Shown here piece by piece: positions 53,690 through 64,000 of a DNA stretch of 64,000 nucleotides. The notes under the pieces were generated by a model. The model was not told the origin of the DNA. It was given only the letters and a program-made list of their open reading frames with translations, and searched no databases. Every line of letters begins with the position of its first letter. Within the stretch, counting starts at the first letter, position 1. The position numbers and the translations under genes were made by a program. Source of the stretch: Opisthocomus hoazin (taxonomy: Eukaryota; Chordata; Aves; Opisthocomiformes; Opisthocomidae); contig NC_134431.1 of NCBI RefSeq assembly GCF_030867145.1, positions 11,175,089 to 11,239,088 on the forward strand, in the 5' to 3' direction.

Positions 53690-54010
53690 CCCTGTGAAAA
53701 TCCCTTATATGATGTATGCTGTAGCTACCCCTACAAGTTTAGCTAGCTTAGTGGCACTGGCACTGCTGGTGAAACCCTTCTTCCAATGCAGACATAGTCA
53801 TCCCAGTACAAAAGCCTTCCAGTGAAACAGCTGGTGGTGGTTCCCTGACCTGGCATAAGCTGTGCTGATTCCAGCATTTTTACACCAACAGAACTGTGTC
53901 TATACAAGGGCTTTTACCATAATAGCTGTGTTAGCAAAATAAAAAAAAAAATCAACCACCTTAACCAGCATAGCTATGTGGTAAGCTGCCTAAGTGTAAA
54001 ACAAGCCTTG
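53690..54010. mobile_element. Probable DNA-transposon (MITE-like) relic
   Basis: Repeated units of the type TAGCTRTGYTRGTAA occur near 53.93 and 53.98 kb, with AACTGTGTCTATACAAGGGC before and CTAAGTGTAAAACAAGCC at the end. This resembles ancient short-inverted-repeat elements that I recall from reptile and bird genomes, with ends like ctaagtgtagacaaagcc. No transposase frame is present and the family is not named here. Confidence 0.4.
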
Positions 54011-54670
54011 TTAAAGGTTTCCAGAGTGTGCTTCTCTGGTTCAACGCAAAATGGTGAATTTAGCTCTAGAAGGAGTTAACCCCCTTTCCTGCTTTGCACA
54101 GTTTTGTCATAAGCCATTTCCTATCCACACATTTCTTGCTTCTCATCTTCAAATACTTAAAACATGTTGATCAAAACAGTTATGATTTTGACAGGACAGA
54201 AAGAATTTCTGTGTAAAACACCCTGTGTCATCCCTAGCTGACAGGACAACCACTGATTCATTTTCCTTACATTCTGTACTCACTCATATGACAGCTTTGC
54301 TGTGTCTCCAGACTTTGCCCTAAGAAATGCGGGTGTTTCTAATAGACACACCTGTTCTTGGTGACAAGTAGCGTATTACTTGCCAGCAATCAATCATTCA
54401 CTTCTAGAAAGCAGGTAGTATTCTTTGATACGTATAGTATGAAAGGAATGAGTCTGGTGGAAAGACAGAAAAAGGAGAGAGCAGCTCTGACAACCCCTCC
54501 CTTTAGTGCAACACGTGTTTTAACAACCTACAGCACAGCCAGTGCTGCCCCAGCTCCTGCACAGGCAGGTGACAGCTTCATGTGCCTTTGGTACCCCCAT
54601 GTCTGTGCCAGGGACGCAGCTGGGGGGGACCTTGCAGCCTGGGATCCCCTAGGCAAGTTACAGTTTTGCC

Positions 54671-54740
54671 AGTGACTTTTTGCAAGTCCCTTAAAAGCTC
54701 TGTGCCCCATTTCACCCATCTGTAGGAGATGGGGAAAAAG
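54671..54740 (+). mobile_element. MIR-type SINE core
   Basis: GTGACTTTTTGCAAGTCCCT, TAAAAGCTCTGTGCCCC and ATTTCACCCATCTGTAGGAG follow the forward MIR core (gacct-gggcaagtcactta, ctctgtgcctcagtttc, catctgtaaaatgggg). The head is unclear. It lies antisense in NFATC2 intron 9. Confidence 0.65.
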
Positions 54741-55805
54741 CTTGTCTGCTTCTTTTTGCAGTGGAATTATTTTAATTCATTACCTTTTCTCTGCACTGGA
54801 TAAATAGTGTCGCTGGACTGAAAAAGTTATAGTTGTTATCCCTTTAAACTGAAAGTGGATTGAAGGAATAAAAGTAAATGTATGATCTATTTTGGCAGAA
54901 GTCTTCCAACAGATGGGTGTCTATGGTCTTTATAAGAGCTGTCTGCTGTCTGTGATTCAGACTGTCTAAGGAATGCCATGAGCGTGGAGTAAATGGACAG
55001 CAAGTCTGGGAAAGGACTTTATTGTGGTTTAGAAGCTTTCAATTCCCAACTGCATGAACAAGTTCTTTTTTTCAAATAACTCTTTGTCAGTATTTCAAAA
55101 CTATCATTGAAAATTGCTTGATGCCTTCCGAAAACGGGGTGCTTTCTGCTGATAGCAGTCCACAGGCTTAGCCTTCAAATGGTGGCATGCCTTCCACCAG
55201 CAAATCGCTAGAATTGGAGTTTATTGCCCTGGTGCATCAGTTCGTGGTGGGACCCTGCCCATCGAGGCACTGAGAGTGTGTTCACGTATCCATCCTGCAG
55301 TGTCAGTTCTTGGCGGCAGTGCCCGTGGTCTCCTAATGGAGTCTGCATGTTCTTTTGAACAGGAAATGCTTTGTAGCACAACTTGCCTGTGGGCACTTAC
55401 TGCACCAATTAAAGATTCCTGAGCTAGAGAACAAAGAGGTGCCAGTGGAACTATGGTTTTAATCACTTGATTCATTTTCTTCCTTCCTCCACTGCTGATT
55501 TTAGATGTATGGGTTTTTCTTTTTTTTGCTTTGCTTTGTTTTGCATATTTTTAGGCAGCAGGACAGCTGCTCAGAAAGACTGCTGGGGAAAGAGCAGTCT
55601 TGAAAAGGAGCTGGATTTGTCTGAATTTTCAAAGAGCAAATAGTTTCTAGTGGTGAAGAAGAACATCAGATGCCAGCCCGCCATAACAATACAAATACTT
55701 AGTTCTTATTCAGGTATGCAGTGTTTTGTTCTGAGAATGCATGTGAGGTTTAGTAACATGAATGAATTAAATGTTTAACTGTACTAGAGGGAAGGATAAC
55801 CAGAT

Positions 55806-56035
55806 ACTTTTCAATAATGGCAAACTGAGGTACAGGGAAGTTAAATACTTTGCTGAAAGGCCAAGCTCAGTTGCAACCCAGCAGACTTTCCTCCTGACAT
55901 ACTGGTCTTTGTACTTCCTGACAACAGGCTACAGGTTTTTGGGAGCAGAACCACCTTTTTGTTCTCTTTTCATATTGCCCATAGAAAAGCAAGACTCTGG
56001 CATATGATTGGGGCACTCAGATCGTAACGCAAGAC
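55806..56035 (-). mobile_element. MIR relic followed by a SINE-like segment
   Basis: TTTTCAATAATGGCAAACTG, AGGTACAGGGAAGTTAAATA and CTTTGCTGAAAGGCC match the reverse-complement MIR core. From about 55,926 the sequence changes to TTTTTGGGAGCAGAACCACC, TTTTTGTTCTC and GATTGGGGCACTC, resembling the segment at 44.6 kb. The two parts may be separate insertions. Confidence 0.6.
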
Positions 56036-56779
56036 AAGCCCACAATAGCAGTAATACAAAAATAAAGCATGTAGTGTACTCATGGAGAGCTGTAAGGTCC
56101 CAACAGAGAACAGAAAATCTGGAATAAAGTGAGTCAGAGCTTCAAGAATGAGTCTGATGAATACATGAATTTGCTAGAGTGTTTGAGCGAAATGTTTTGG
56201 AGAATGTACACGCTTCACTCTTAGTCAAACTCTGCCTGAGCAGAAATGACCACACCTTCTATGAAAAGTAGTTCTAATTAAAAGCAGAGCATGGCTTTTT
56301 TGATGCAAATTTTTGCTCTAACTAAACCACAGCCCATTTGCAACATTCAAATTCACTCCTGTCTAAAATGCCAGGAAACAGGAACGTATCCCCCTCTGCC
56401 CTGTACTGCTATTTTACTCTGTGCATGGACACATGAGGAAAAAAACTACAAACCAAACTAAAACATACTCCTACAAAGCCACCATCTTCTGTGCTTTCTG
56501 GGGATGAAATCAATACGGTGTTAAGAGAGAAAAAGGGCTTCTCTACAGGCAGGCAGGTGGCCGGACCCCTGGCCCCTGCTAGTGCGGCTCTGCAGCTCTG
56601 TAATGCACAGAGGGCTTAAAACTGCCTTCACCATGCAGCTGAGGTTCCCGCAGCACAGGGAAATCCCCAGCTGGCAGCAAGCTGACAGAGCTGGCTTCCT
56701 GCCACCCCCTCTGCCATCCGCCGTGCAGGGGCTGGGGAGGGCGAGCAGGATGCTCACGAGGTGCTGGCACCCAAGCCAA

Positions 56780-57000
56780 AGCCCTACGGACCACGCCGGC
56801 TGTGCGGGGGAACCCTGTGTGCTGCCTCTCCTCCTGGCCGTACTGACCCTCTCCTCCCACCCACACACGCACGTCGGTTTTCCCGAGGAGCACACAGGGC
56901 CAGCGCGGATGCAGAGTGGGCTGCGCACTGCAGCGAAGGCGGCGAGAGAGCAAAAACGGCAGGAAAGAGCTCAGTCCCGACTGCCGCTTACTCAGGGCTG
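56780..57000. promoter_or_regulatory. CpG-rich patch inside NFATC2 intron 9
   Basis: CpG-bearing GC-rich sequence (CCGGCTGTGCGGGGGAACCC, CACGCACGTCGG, CAGCGCGGATGC, GCGAAGGCGGCGAGAGAG) within an AT-rich intron. It might be an internal regulatory element. The open frames crossing it on both strands (up to 210 codons, starting at a non-ATG codon) have no recognisable domain. Confidence 0.3.
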
Positions 57001-57790
57001 ACACAGTAGCTTTGCTTCTTGGGTCCCCAGGAGACCTGGGGTTTCCTGGAGGTACACTCTGCTCAGGCTTACGCCTTACAGCTACTGGCCTAAGGAGAAA
57101 AAAGCTGGTCAGAAAAGAAAGATTATTCCTGAACGTGGAGGAAAGAAGGGATTTGCATTTGATTTCATGCCACTGTGGAGACAGACTATGGATTTTCTTT
57201 TTGTTGAACAAAAGAACACAAAAAGAAAACGTAGTGACCTAATGCACTCTGAATGGTCTTGGATGAGACCCATGGTCAGGGCAATGGTTACTGTGGTGGG
57301 GAGCAAAACTGCACAAATTAGCACATTGCTCTTAGTGAAGGTGATCGAAAGTGCTGGGTGATTTACAAGCACCGCACTGCACACCCTGCAGGTCCATTTT
57401 TTAAAGAAATATCTACTGTGTCTGAAATTTTCTGTGAAATACATGAGTTCACTACGAAACATCTCTGCTGATCGGCAGTCTGATAAACCACTACACCAGC
57501 ATCTGCCTTGCTTTTCTCCTCCCCATTAAAGATAACTGGTGTACCAAAAATAATTTAGAGCTGCTGTATCAAGCAGACAGTTCTGAGTGTCAGATGTGGT
57601 TAGATAGTTACTATTTCAATAATGACAACCATTTTTCTTTGTAAAGTAAAAAGCACACAACGTGACAGCTGAACCAAAAAGAACTAAATCTAAGGCAGGC
57701 AAGTCGATAACATTCAAGACAACAGCTACACATCCATCATTTGTATACGGAAAGAGCCTAACACCACACTTGACACTTAATCTCCACAAG

Positions 57791-57960
57791 GCACTTCTAG
57801 ATCCTGTCGCATCTGAGTGCTTTAGAGTCTGTGATGTATTTATCCCCCTATTGCTCTTGTCACACGATCCTCGTATCTCTGTGTTGCAGATGGGGAACTG
57901 TGGCACACAGCAGCTGAGTGGCTTCCCCGGGGCTACAAAAGAAACCTCTGGCTCTGCAGC
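57791..57960 (-). mobile_element. MIR-type SINE relic
   Basis: TGAGTGCTTTAGAGTC, TATTTATCCCCCTATTG, GTTGCAGATGGGGAACTG, TGGCACACAGCAGCTGAGTG, GCTTCCCCGGGGC and CTCTGGCTCTGCAG match the reverse complement of MIR from its 3' region through the core, in order. It is the longest MIR copy in the window. Confidence 0.7.
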
Positions 57961-60900
57961 ATGAGCATGGGCAGCCCATGGCACGACCAGTGCCCCAAGC
58001 CCTGCGTCCCCCTCTCTCTCAATCCTGCCACACCAAGGGATTTTGGATGATGCTGCAAATAACTAAATTTTTAACTGTGCGTTAAAGAGCTAATCTAGTT
58101 GCTCTAAAGGTCTAAGTTCTAGTTTTTAACATATTTCTGTGGTTGTTTGTGGAACTTTTACCATTGTGGGTGGTTTTGGTTATGAATGATAATAAGATGA
58201 GGCCTCAGCTGAAATGTGTGGAGCACTGTCTCACCCTACGGCTTTCACTTGCATTTGAAGCTAATCACTGCTTGCCAGCATTAGCCCAGACACCTGATGC
58301 ATCCTGAAGGATCTCCTGACCATGGCTTATCTTCACTCCCAAAGTATTTCCAACAGTAATGAATTTCTGAGGCAGAGATGTGAAACAAAGGTTTCTCTGC
58401 CAATTCTTCACGAATAGTCCCTTCCTCTGGGGATTCATTTACACTATTTGATATCAAAAAGTTACAGATATTTTTTTTTTGACAGAGAAATATGGAGGTA
58501 TATGGAGGAATGTGTATATGAAGGTATACATATGTGTGGCAATGTCTAACCTGCATCAGTCTCCTTAATGGCTGCATTTCCAAATCCAACCTCTGTGACT
58601 TTACAGCTAGAGCCTTCCTTCCAGTAACTATGCATTTCGTAATTCTGTCTGGGAGCGGAAAGCTGAAGTTGCAAGGCAGCTGCATAGGCTGGGCTGGGCA
58701 CCTCTTGCTTTGAGGTAGCACCCACAAGAGGAGAATAGGGGCAAATATCTCCTGCTGAGAAAGCACATGGCAGGTCTCTACATCTGCAGTATAGTCAGAA
58801 ATGAGCTACAGATATGCAAAGTTACCATTAAGGTAGCCAGTACGGATGGTACCAGTTGTGCAGCTACTGGACAAAGAGGTCATAGCACATCGCAAATCCA
58901 ACCTGAGAAGTCAGGTAAATGCTTGCCATCTCCTGCCTTCAGTTTCATGCTGTTTCAGCTACATTGCTGGTGCTATTCAACCTCGTGAGCTTACAGCTTT
59001 GTGAGCTATGGTCACAACATTTGACTGCAATCCTCCTGCGGAGGTGGAAACAGCTCTTATCTTTACAAGGTAAGGACAGCTTAAGTGTGCTAGGTCCCTG
59101 TGGAGCAGTGATGGCTCTGAGCAAAGAGCAAATCACGATCTCAAGAAGAAGGACAAATACTTGGTTTTTTTACAGCAGGGAAGATAAGAAAATAATAAAG
59201 GGTTCTGCCAGCAGTGGCAGCAGAAAGCTGGAAGAGGTAAAGAGAAGTAGCAATTGTGTTAGCAATGAGACGTTCTTCTCTGGGCACATCCAGGAGAGCT
59301 GAAAGACTGGGACAGCACAGCCACTCTGAGAGGCAACAGCTTCAGGAATGAGGAACTGACAAAGCGGGGCTTGTCCCAGGTCACTCAAGAATTTCATGCC
59401 AAAGCTCAGAATAGAAGCAAAATCCAGAAGACCAAGGCTGCGCGTTAACCACGAAGGCAGAGGACAAGAGTTGACGAAAGGAGGTCACAACCATAGAAAG
59501 GGCCGAAAGCTGGACTGTCAGCAGAAATAAGAAGAAAGAACAAAGGAGAGGGAGGAGGAAGATGGGGGAAGTGAAGCAGAGAGAAGGGAAGCGAGAGACG
59601 CCGAAACAGTGTTGCCTAAGACTCTGTGCATCACTGGCAGTGCAGCGCACTCATGCCAAGCCTGGCTGGGGAACCATCATCTCAGTATCTATCCATGAAA
59701 AATCACAGCAAGACCTAACAGCTCACTTTATCTCAGAAGAGCTCTCTGGATAAAAGGGATTTGAGAGTGAAGCCTCCATAATCCTTTGGGTTTGCTGTCT
59801 TTTAATACTATGAAGCACAAAAATAAACTTTCTAGTTAGGAAAAATATGGCTTTTGTTATTTTCTGAGTCACTTTTCCCCAGCAGCAAACAAAGTGGCTT
59901 TTCAATTCAAGTCCTGAACATTTCAGAATGAAATGTTTTGCAAAGTCCCAAAGTAAATCAGAATTCTCCAAGTCACACTGCTAACTAATGTAAACTCACT
60001 GAGGTCAGTAAAGCGACTGCAATGTGACCCATCTCGCCTGGCCTAACTTGGGTGGCGTAATCGACAGATGAATCTCTAGTTGAAATCAATTCAGGATGAT
60101 CCAGTCAGCTAAGCAGAAGCCTGGAATCTCATTATTAACTTGCTGCTATTCTGCCTAACGGTTCTGCTTAACACAGAGGTCGAGCGCATCCCTTACGAGC
60201 TATGCTACAATTAGATGTTACTGGCCTGATTCAAAACTCAGTGAAATTAACTTTGCAGTCCATTTGGGGAGTTCATTTAAGCGGACTTTGGCTCAACTCT
60301 AAAGTCTGCTCACTTTAAGATTCTTTCTTTTTTATCTGTTTTACAAGGTTTGTACCAAGTATCTTTAGAAACACGGAAGAATCTCTTAGCTTCTCGTATT
60401 ATAAGTACCTTAAAACATAGTGCTCAATTTTACTATTAGAAAGATTATCCTGCTTTATTATCATGCCCCATTCCCTGAATGGGAAGTGGATTTTACTTAG
60501 CTATTTTCTTGCAGATCCAGCAAATCTCCTAAATGAAATTCACTGTTAAAACCTAATTCAACGCTCCTCTTCAGACGAGGGGACCAGTAAAAACCCTCCA
60601 GATTTTACTGTGGTGGCACCAAAGCTGTATCAACCACATTTCAAACACAGACTAACAGAGAAAACTAAGCACTACTCTGCCCACAAAAGCAGCAATGAAG
60701 ACTGTACATGATACGGCCACAGAGCACTCAGTACCTAAGTCAAAGAAAACAGAACTTTCACGGGCACTATTTCACAACTCTGTGTGAGTAACTGCACGAA
60801 AAATCCCAAACTACTGTGTGCCCATAACGGTGCACATTCACAAGACCAAACCACGCATGCAATTGCCTAGACTGAGAGGACAGCAGCAGTGAATATATGT

Positions 60901-61736
60901 GAAAATCATGTCTGTACTTCATGCATAAGAACACCCTATATCTGCAGCAATATATTCAGCAACCTCACTCTGCTCCCACTAAAATCAACGTCAGTTTTGC
61001 TACTGGCCTTTATGATTGCAGCATCCAGCTGCACTATTAACTTTGCATTGATTTCCTGTTGCAAGGAACATACTTCAATAAAAGAACCAATCAAACAGGT
61101 TGCCAATAGCTGCCTACCTAAGAATAAGCAGGATATGTTCAAAGAAAGCTTTACTCTAGCTTATATTCATTCCTAAAGGCTAAATCTGCTGGGCTCAAAA
61201 CAAAGAAACAGCATTGTTTCATTTATCAATGTCCTACTGTTCATCTAGAACATCTGCAATAGTTTTGCCTGCAGCACTACCCCATTCATTACAGGCCTCG
61301 ATAGACTGTTCAATAGGCGCTTTTTTTTTGGTACAAAACGTACAAAAGCATTTTACAAAGTGGACTTTGCCCTGATATGAATAATAAAATAATTTAAAAG
61401 TGCATTTTGTTTCAGATTCTCCATTTTCCAAACTAACCTTTGGCAAATGGAAACAAAATGGCAACAGCTTGAAACCTGACAGCTCACTCCATAGCATAAA
61501 GCAAGACAGTGGGTTTCTGCAGAATGCTGTGTTTTGCTTGGTTGCCAAAGTGCATTGCCATCTACCAAAAATGCAGTTGATGAAAGACCAAAATGCAGCA
61601 TGAGCAAAGAGCAAATGTCCACACCCATCAAAAGGAAGCCATGTTGGCTTTGTGCTGAGGAACAGGTGGGATTTAGAAGTCCTAAACTTCCCTCCTCCCT
61701 TCAACAAATGAACCCATACAGAAGAGTGGTGCTTAC

Positions 61737-62432
61737 CATCATCCAGATATGCTTGGTCCAGGTTCTGTTCCTGTTTAATAGTGACTCCAGCTGGTAACAC
61801 TTCTTTCTGGTCACTAACTGGTGGTCCATTTTTTGCTGCTCGCTGGCCTGAGGCTGTCTGCTGCTGAATCACGGTAGGATATGAACTCGGACTTAACCTT
61901 TGTGCTTGACTGACCTGGGGCTGGCTGGATCTTGCAACATTGGAAGTAAAATTTTCACAGCACATGATGTGCTGAAATTCTTGGTGACTTCCACACCTCA
62001 GCTGCTGGTTGGTTGGAGAATAGTGAATCACTGGAGAAGACTGCTGGTTGCCCGGAGAGTGGTGGAGCACCGCTGAAGTTTGCCCTGGAGAACCAGCGTG
62101 CACCAGCACTGACCTATGGGCATCTGAAATAGCAACCGGTGTAGCCATCAAATTGGACTGCTGGTAGCCCAGTTGGCTCGGGCTAAGGCTCTTGCTTCTT
62201 TGGTATATTACAGCAGCCGGATTCTGCTGATGGTATCGAGAATCAGGAGAAGAAAGGCCCGAGCGCAACTGCTGGCAAGGAGCCATAGTGGCCACAAGAC
62301 AGGAAGGGGATTCGGTGGCCATTGTATGCTGCGAATAGTAAGGCTGTGTTACTGTTCCCAGACCACTGTGTACTGTATTGCAGATTAAGGCTGGATCATA
62401 GTCATCAATGGGCTCTGTTTTGATTGATGGTA
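61737..62432 (-). CDS. NFATC2: NFATC2 exon 9 (C-terminal transactivation region)
   Basis: This exon encodes 231 whole codons plus split codons at both ends of the C-terminal region of NFATC2 (NFAT1), the calcineurin-regulated transcription factor that moves from cytoplasm to nucleus on calcium signalling. The peptide runs from PSIKTEPIDDYDP through ATESPSCLVATMAPCQQ, a Gln/Ser/Pro-rich middle and SPVIHYSPTNQQLRCGSHQ, to PAGVTIKQEQNLDQAYLDD; I recognise this as NFATC2 rather than its paralogues. Two psi-K-x-E motifs, IKTE near the start and IKQE near the end, correspond to the two sumoylation lysines known in mammalian NFATC2. The acceptor reads TTTATTCTAG followed by TA (phase 2 in). The donor reads GATGATG then GTAAGC, leaving one base of a codon, which matches the phase needed by both downstream exons. 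The DNA-binding Rel domain and calcineurin-binding regions lie in earlier exons outside the window. The frame stays open into the intron (see findings). Confidence 0.96.
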
Positions 62433-64000
62433 CTAGAATAAAGCATGCAAAGGACATTATTCGTAACAAGCTGATAAGAAACAGAGCGGTTTTCCTTGAA
62501 GTAATAAAAGATTTAAGCTATTTACAAGATTTACATGTGTGAGCTGTTATCTCGCCAGCGTTGAGTTTAATAAATCACATATATGCAATGACGGCAGAGT
62601 CTCTCTTGAAAGCACTCTGTACTAAGTTCTTGAAAATCTTTAATGAACTACTTCACCACAAATTTCTAAAAACTAAAATAAATCAATACTTTAGCTCACA
62701 TTTTAATTCATTTAACAGCCATTCCAGAACATAAGCAAAATAAGAAGCCATATCTAGGTGTTTCAGGTAGTACTTCTATCTCAAAGGAAGACTGAATAAA
62801 TACAAATCCCAAGACACATACAACTCCTCATTTTTCATCAAACATTTAACTAGTGACCAAAGGCAGAGCTGAACTATTTTAGAGCTTTCTTTTTAGTTCC
62901 ATTGCTGTATGTAACTTCTTCAGTACCGAGAGCTGAAGACCCTTCTGACACCATCATTTAAAAGACCATGATTTAGTAGGAGTTGTGTAAATCTTGGTGT
63001 GGATAAATGATGGTCCTCTACAGACAAATTCTCACATTTTTAATGATTTTTCTTTTTGTTAAATCTTCCCCAAAACAAAGTACAGAAATACCATACAATA
63101 GAAACCACATAATAGTCATGTAACAGGGTTATTTTTTGGAAGCATAAGGATTCCTTCTCTGAAGTGGTCTATTTTAGGGATCGTATTGAGATAGTGTTGT
63201 ACTTCTCAATATCATTCCATAGCAGAACAATTCAGCAACTAAAGAAAACCTTCCCATTGGTGACACCCTATACAGTTCCTAAATTCAGGGACAGGACCAG
63301 AGATTTTCAGGCTGGAGGAGACCAAAATAAGAATCAGAATGAATGCTTGCCCGTTCTTAGCAACTAGTCAAATTAAGACATCATTTTGAAGCTTGCATAA
63401 AATCTGGTACTGTTATTTTATGCTTTCTTTTTTCCACAAACACAATACTCCGATTTTCTCACAATATTTTCCCCCAGCCAAAGCTGAGAAATCCTGGGAA
63501 TCTCATTAGTAATCCTATTGCATTTATTGTGACATGGCTCACCAATTCCCAAGAGGAAGAACATCAGAAAAGCACTCATATTTTTCTCAACCAGGCCTGT
63601 TCTGAAGAATATATATTGCTTGTCTTCCTCCATACCAAGCTCTCATTACTTTCCCAGAGCTGATGTTATCTTACTGTCGTATACGTCAGCTGGGAAAGGC
63701 AATGCTCATGGTTTTCACAGGGTCACATCATGTCACAGACTGAGTCTGCTCCCACTCAGGCTGTTGGCAAACTTCCATTAAGTGAATGGGGCAGCACCAG
63801 CCCATTGCCAAGATAACTGTCCCTTTAAATTTGTGGAAATTCCTCATGATAAATCACTTGCATCCTTTAAACCTAACAGTTGTTGAGTGCTTAGCTGCAT
63901 TCAGCTGAATTAAATTAGTAAAATTTAGATCATCAAATAACAGCAAGAAAACAACATAGCAGAAAACAGAATCTTGCTCATGAGAACTAGGCAGCGACTT
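62433..64000 (-). other. NFATC2: Part of the NFATC2 intron upstream of exon 9
   Basis: Intronic sequence preceding the exon 9 acceptor. It is AT-rich and holds no recognisable exon, repeat or RNA gene. The previous exon lies beyond the right edge of the window. Confidence 0.85.

Larger units (their letters stand above)
38378..61736 (-). other. NFATC2: NFATC2 intron between exon 9 and the cassette exon
   Basis: A 23.4-kb intron bounded by the GTAAGC donor at 61,736 and the TTTTTCAG acceptor at 38,378. I see no exon of another gene on either strand. It contains MIR relics (40.3, 54.7, 55.8 and 57.8 kb), a likely related SINE segment (44.6 kb), two CR1 fragments (43.3 and 52.2 kb), a probable DNA-transposon relic (53.7-54.0 kb) and a GC/CpG-rich stretch at 56.56-57.0 kb. 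Open frames of 70-210 codons here are unsupported. Confidence 0.85.

Noticed and set aside
60220..60300. CCTGATTCAAAACTCAGTGAAAT-like repeat words
   Set aside because: Similar phrases occur in old amniote repeats, but the match is too short to support a feature.
1..64000. CRISPR arrays, operons, rRNA, tRNA or bacterial mobile elements
   Set aside because: No direct-repeat/spacer array, tRNA-type box B or cloverleaf, or compact coding was seen; the sequence is vertebrate.

Overview
The window is vertebrate nuclear DNA, almost certainly from a bird or close archosaur relative. It is gene-poor and mid-to-low GC, with strongly depleted CpG outside a few islands. It carries the 3' end of a CR1 LINE with its typical octamer-like tail at 43.3 kb, an older CR1 at 52.2 kb, and several worn MIR-type SINEs. 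There is no prokaryotic-style gene organisation, so almost all open frames are chance.

The one gene I can prove is NFATC2 (NFAT1), on the minus strand, of which only the 3' end is present. From high to low coordinates: part of the intron before exon 9 (62,433-64,000); the large exon 9 (61,737-62,432), encoding most of the C-terminal transactivation region with both IKxE sumoylation motifs; a 23.4-kb intron; an 88-nt cassette exon (38,290-38,377), encoding the short alternative C-terminus ELIDTHLSWIQNII and a stop; another 4.4-kb intron; and a last exon (from 33,865 downwards), encoding the other alternative C-terminus VNEIIRKEFSGLPARSQT and a stop. A long AT-rich 3' UTR probably follows, down to about 27.7 kb. 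All splice sites fit the reading phase: exon 9 ends one base into a codon, and both alternative exons complete it, giving Glu or Val.

The region 1-27.7 kb lies downstream of NFATC2 and has no exon I can recognise. It holds a small CpG-retaining block in AT-rich DNA (3.56-3.75 kb), a GATA microsatellite (9.84 kb), GC-rich stretches (10.4-10.7, 17.4-17.55 and 23.0-23.5 kb, the last with a 39-bp tandem duplication), and several MIR relics. It may contain regulatory DNA or noncoding RNAs, but the sequence alone does not show this. NFATC2 intron 9 holds CR1, MIR and DNA-transposon relics, a CpG-rich stretch near 56.8-57.0 kb, and an unusually long antisense open frame near 35.2-36.0 kb.

The observations most worth checking are the NMD-compatible cassette exon, a 167-codon in-frame read-through of exon 9 into its intron, the 266-codon antisense open frame, and a near-perfect 36-bp AT palindrome in the presumed 3' UTR.
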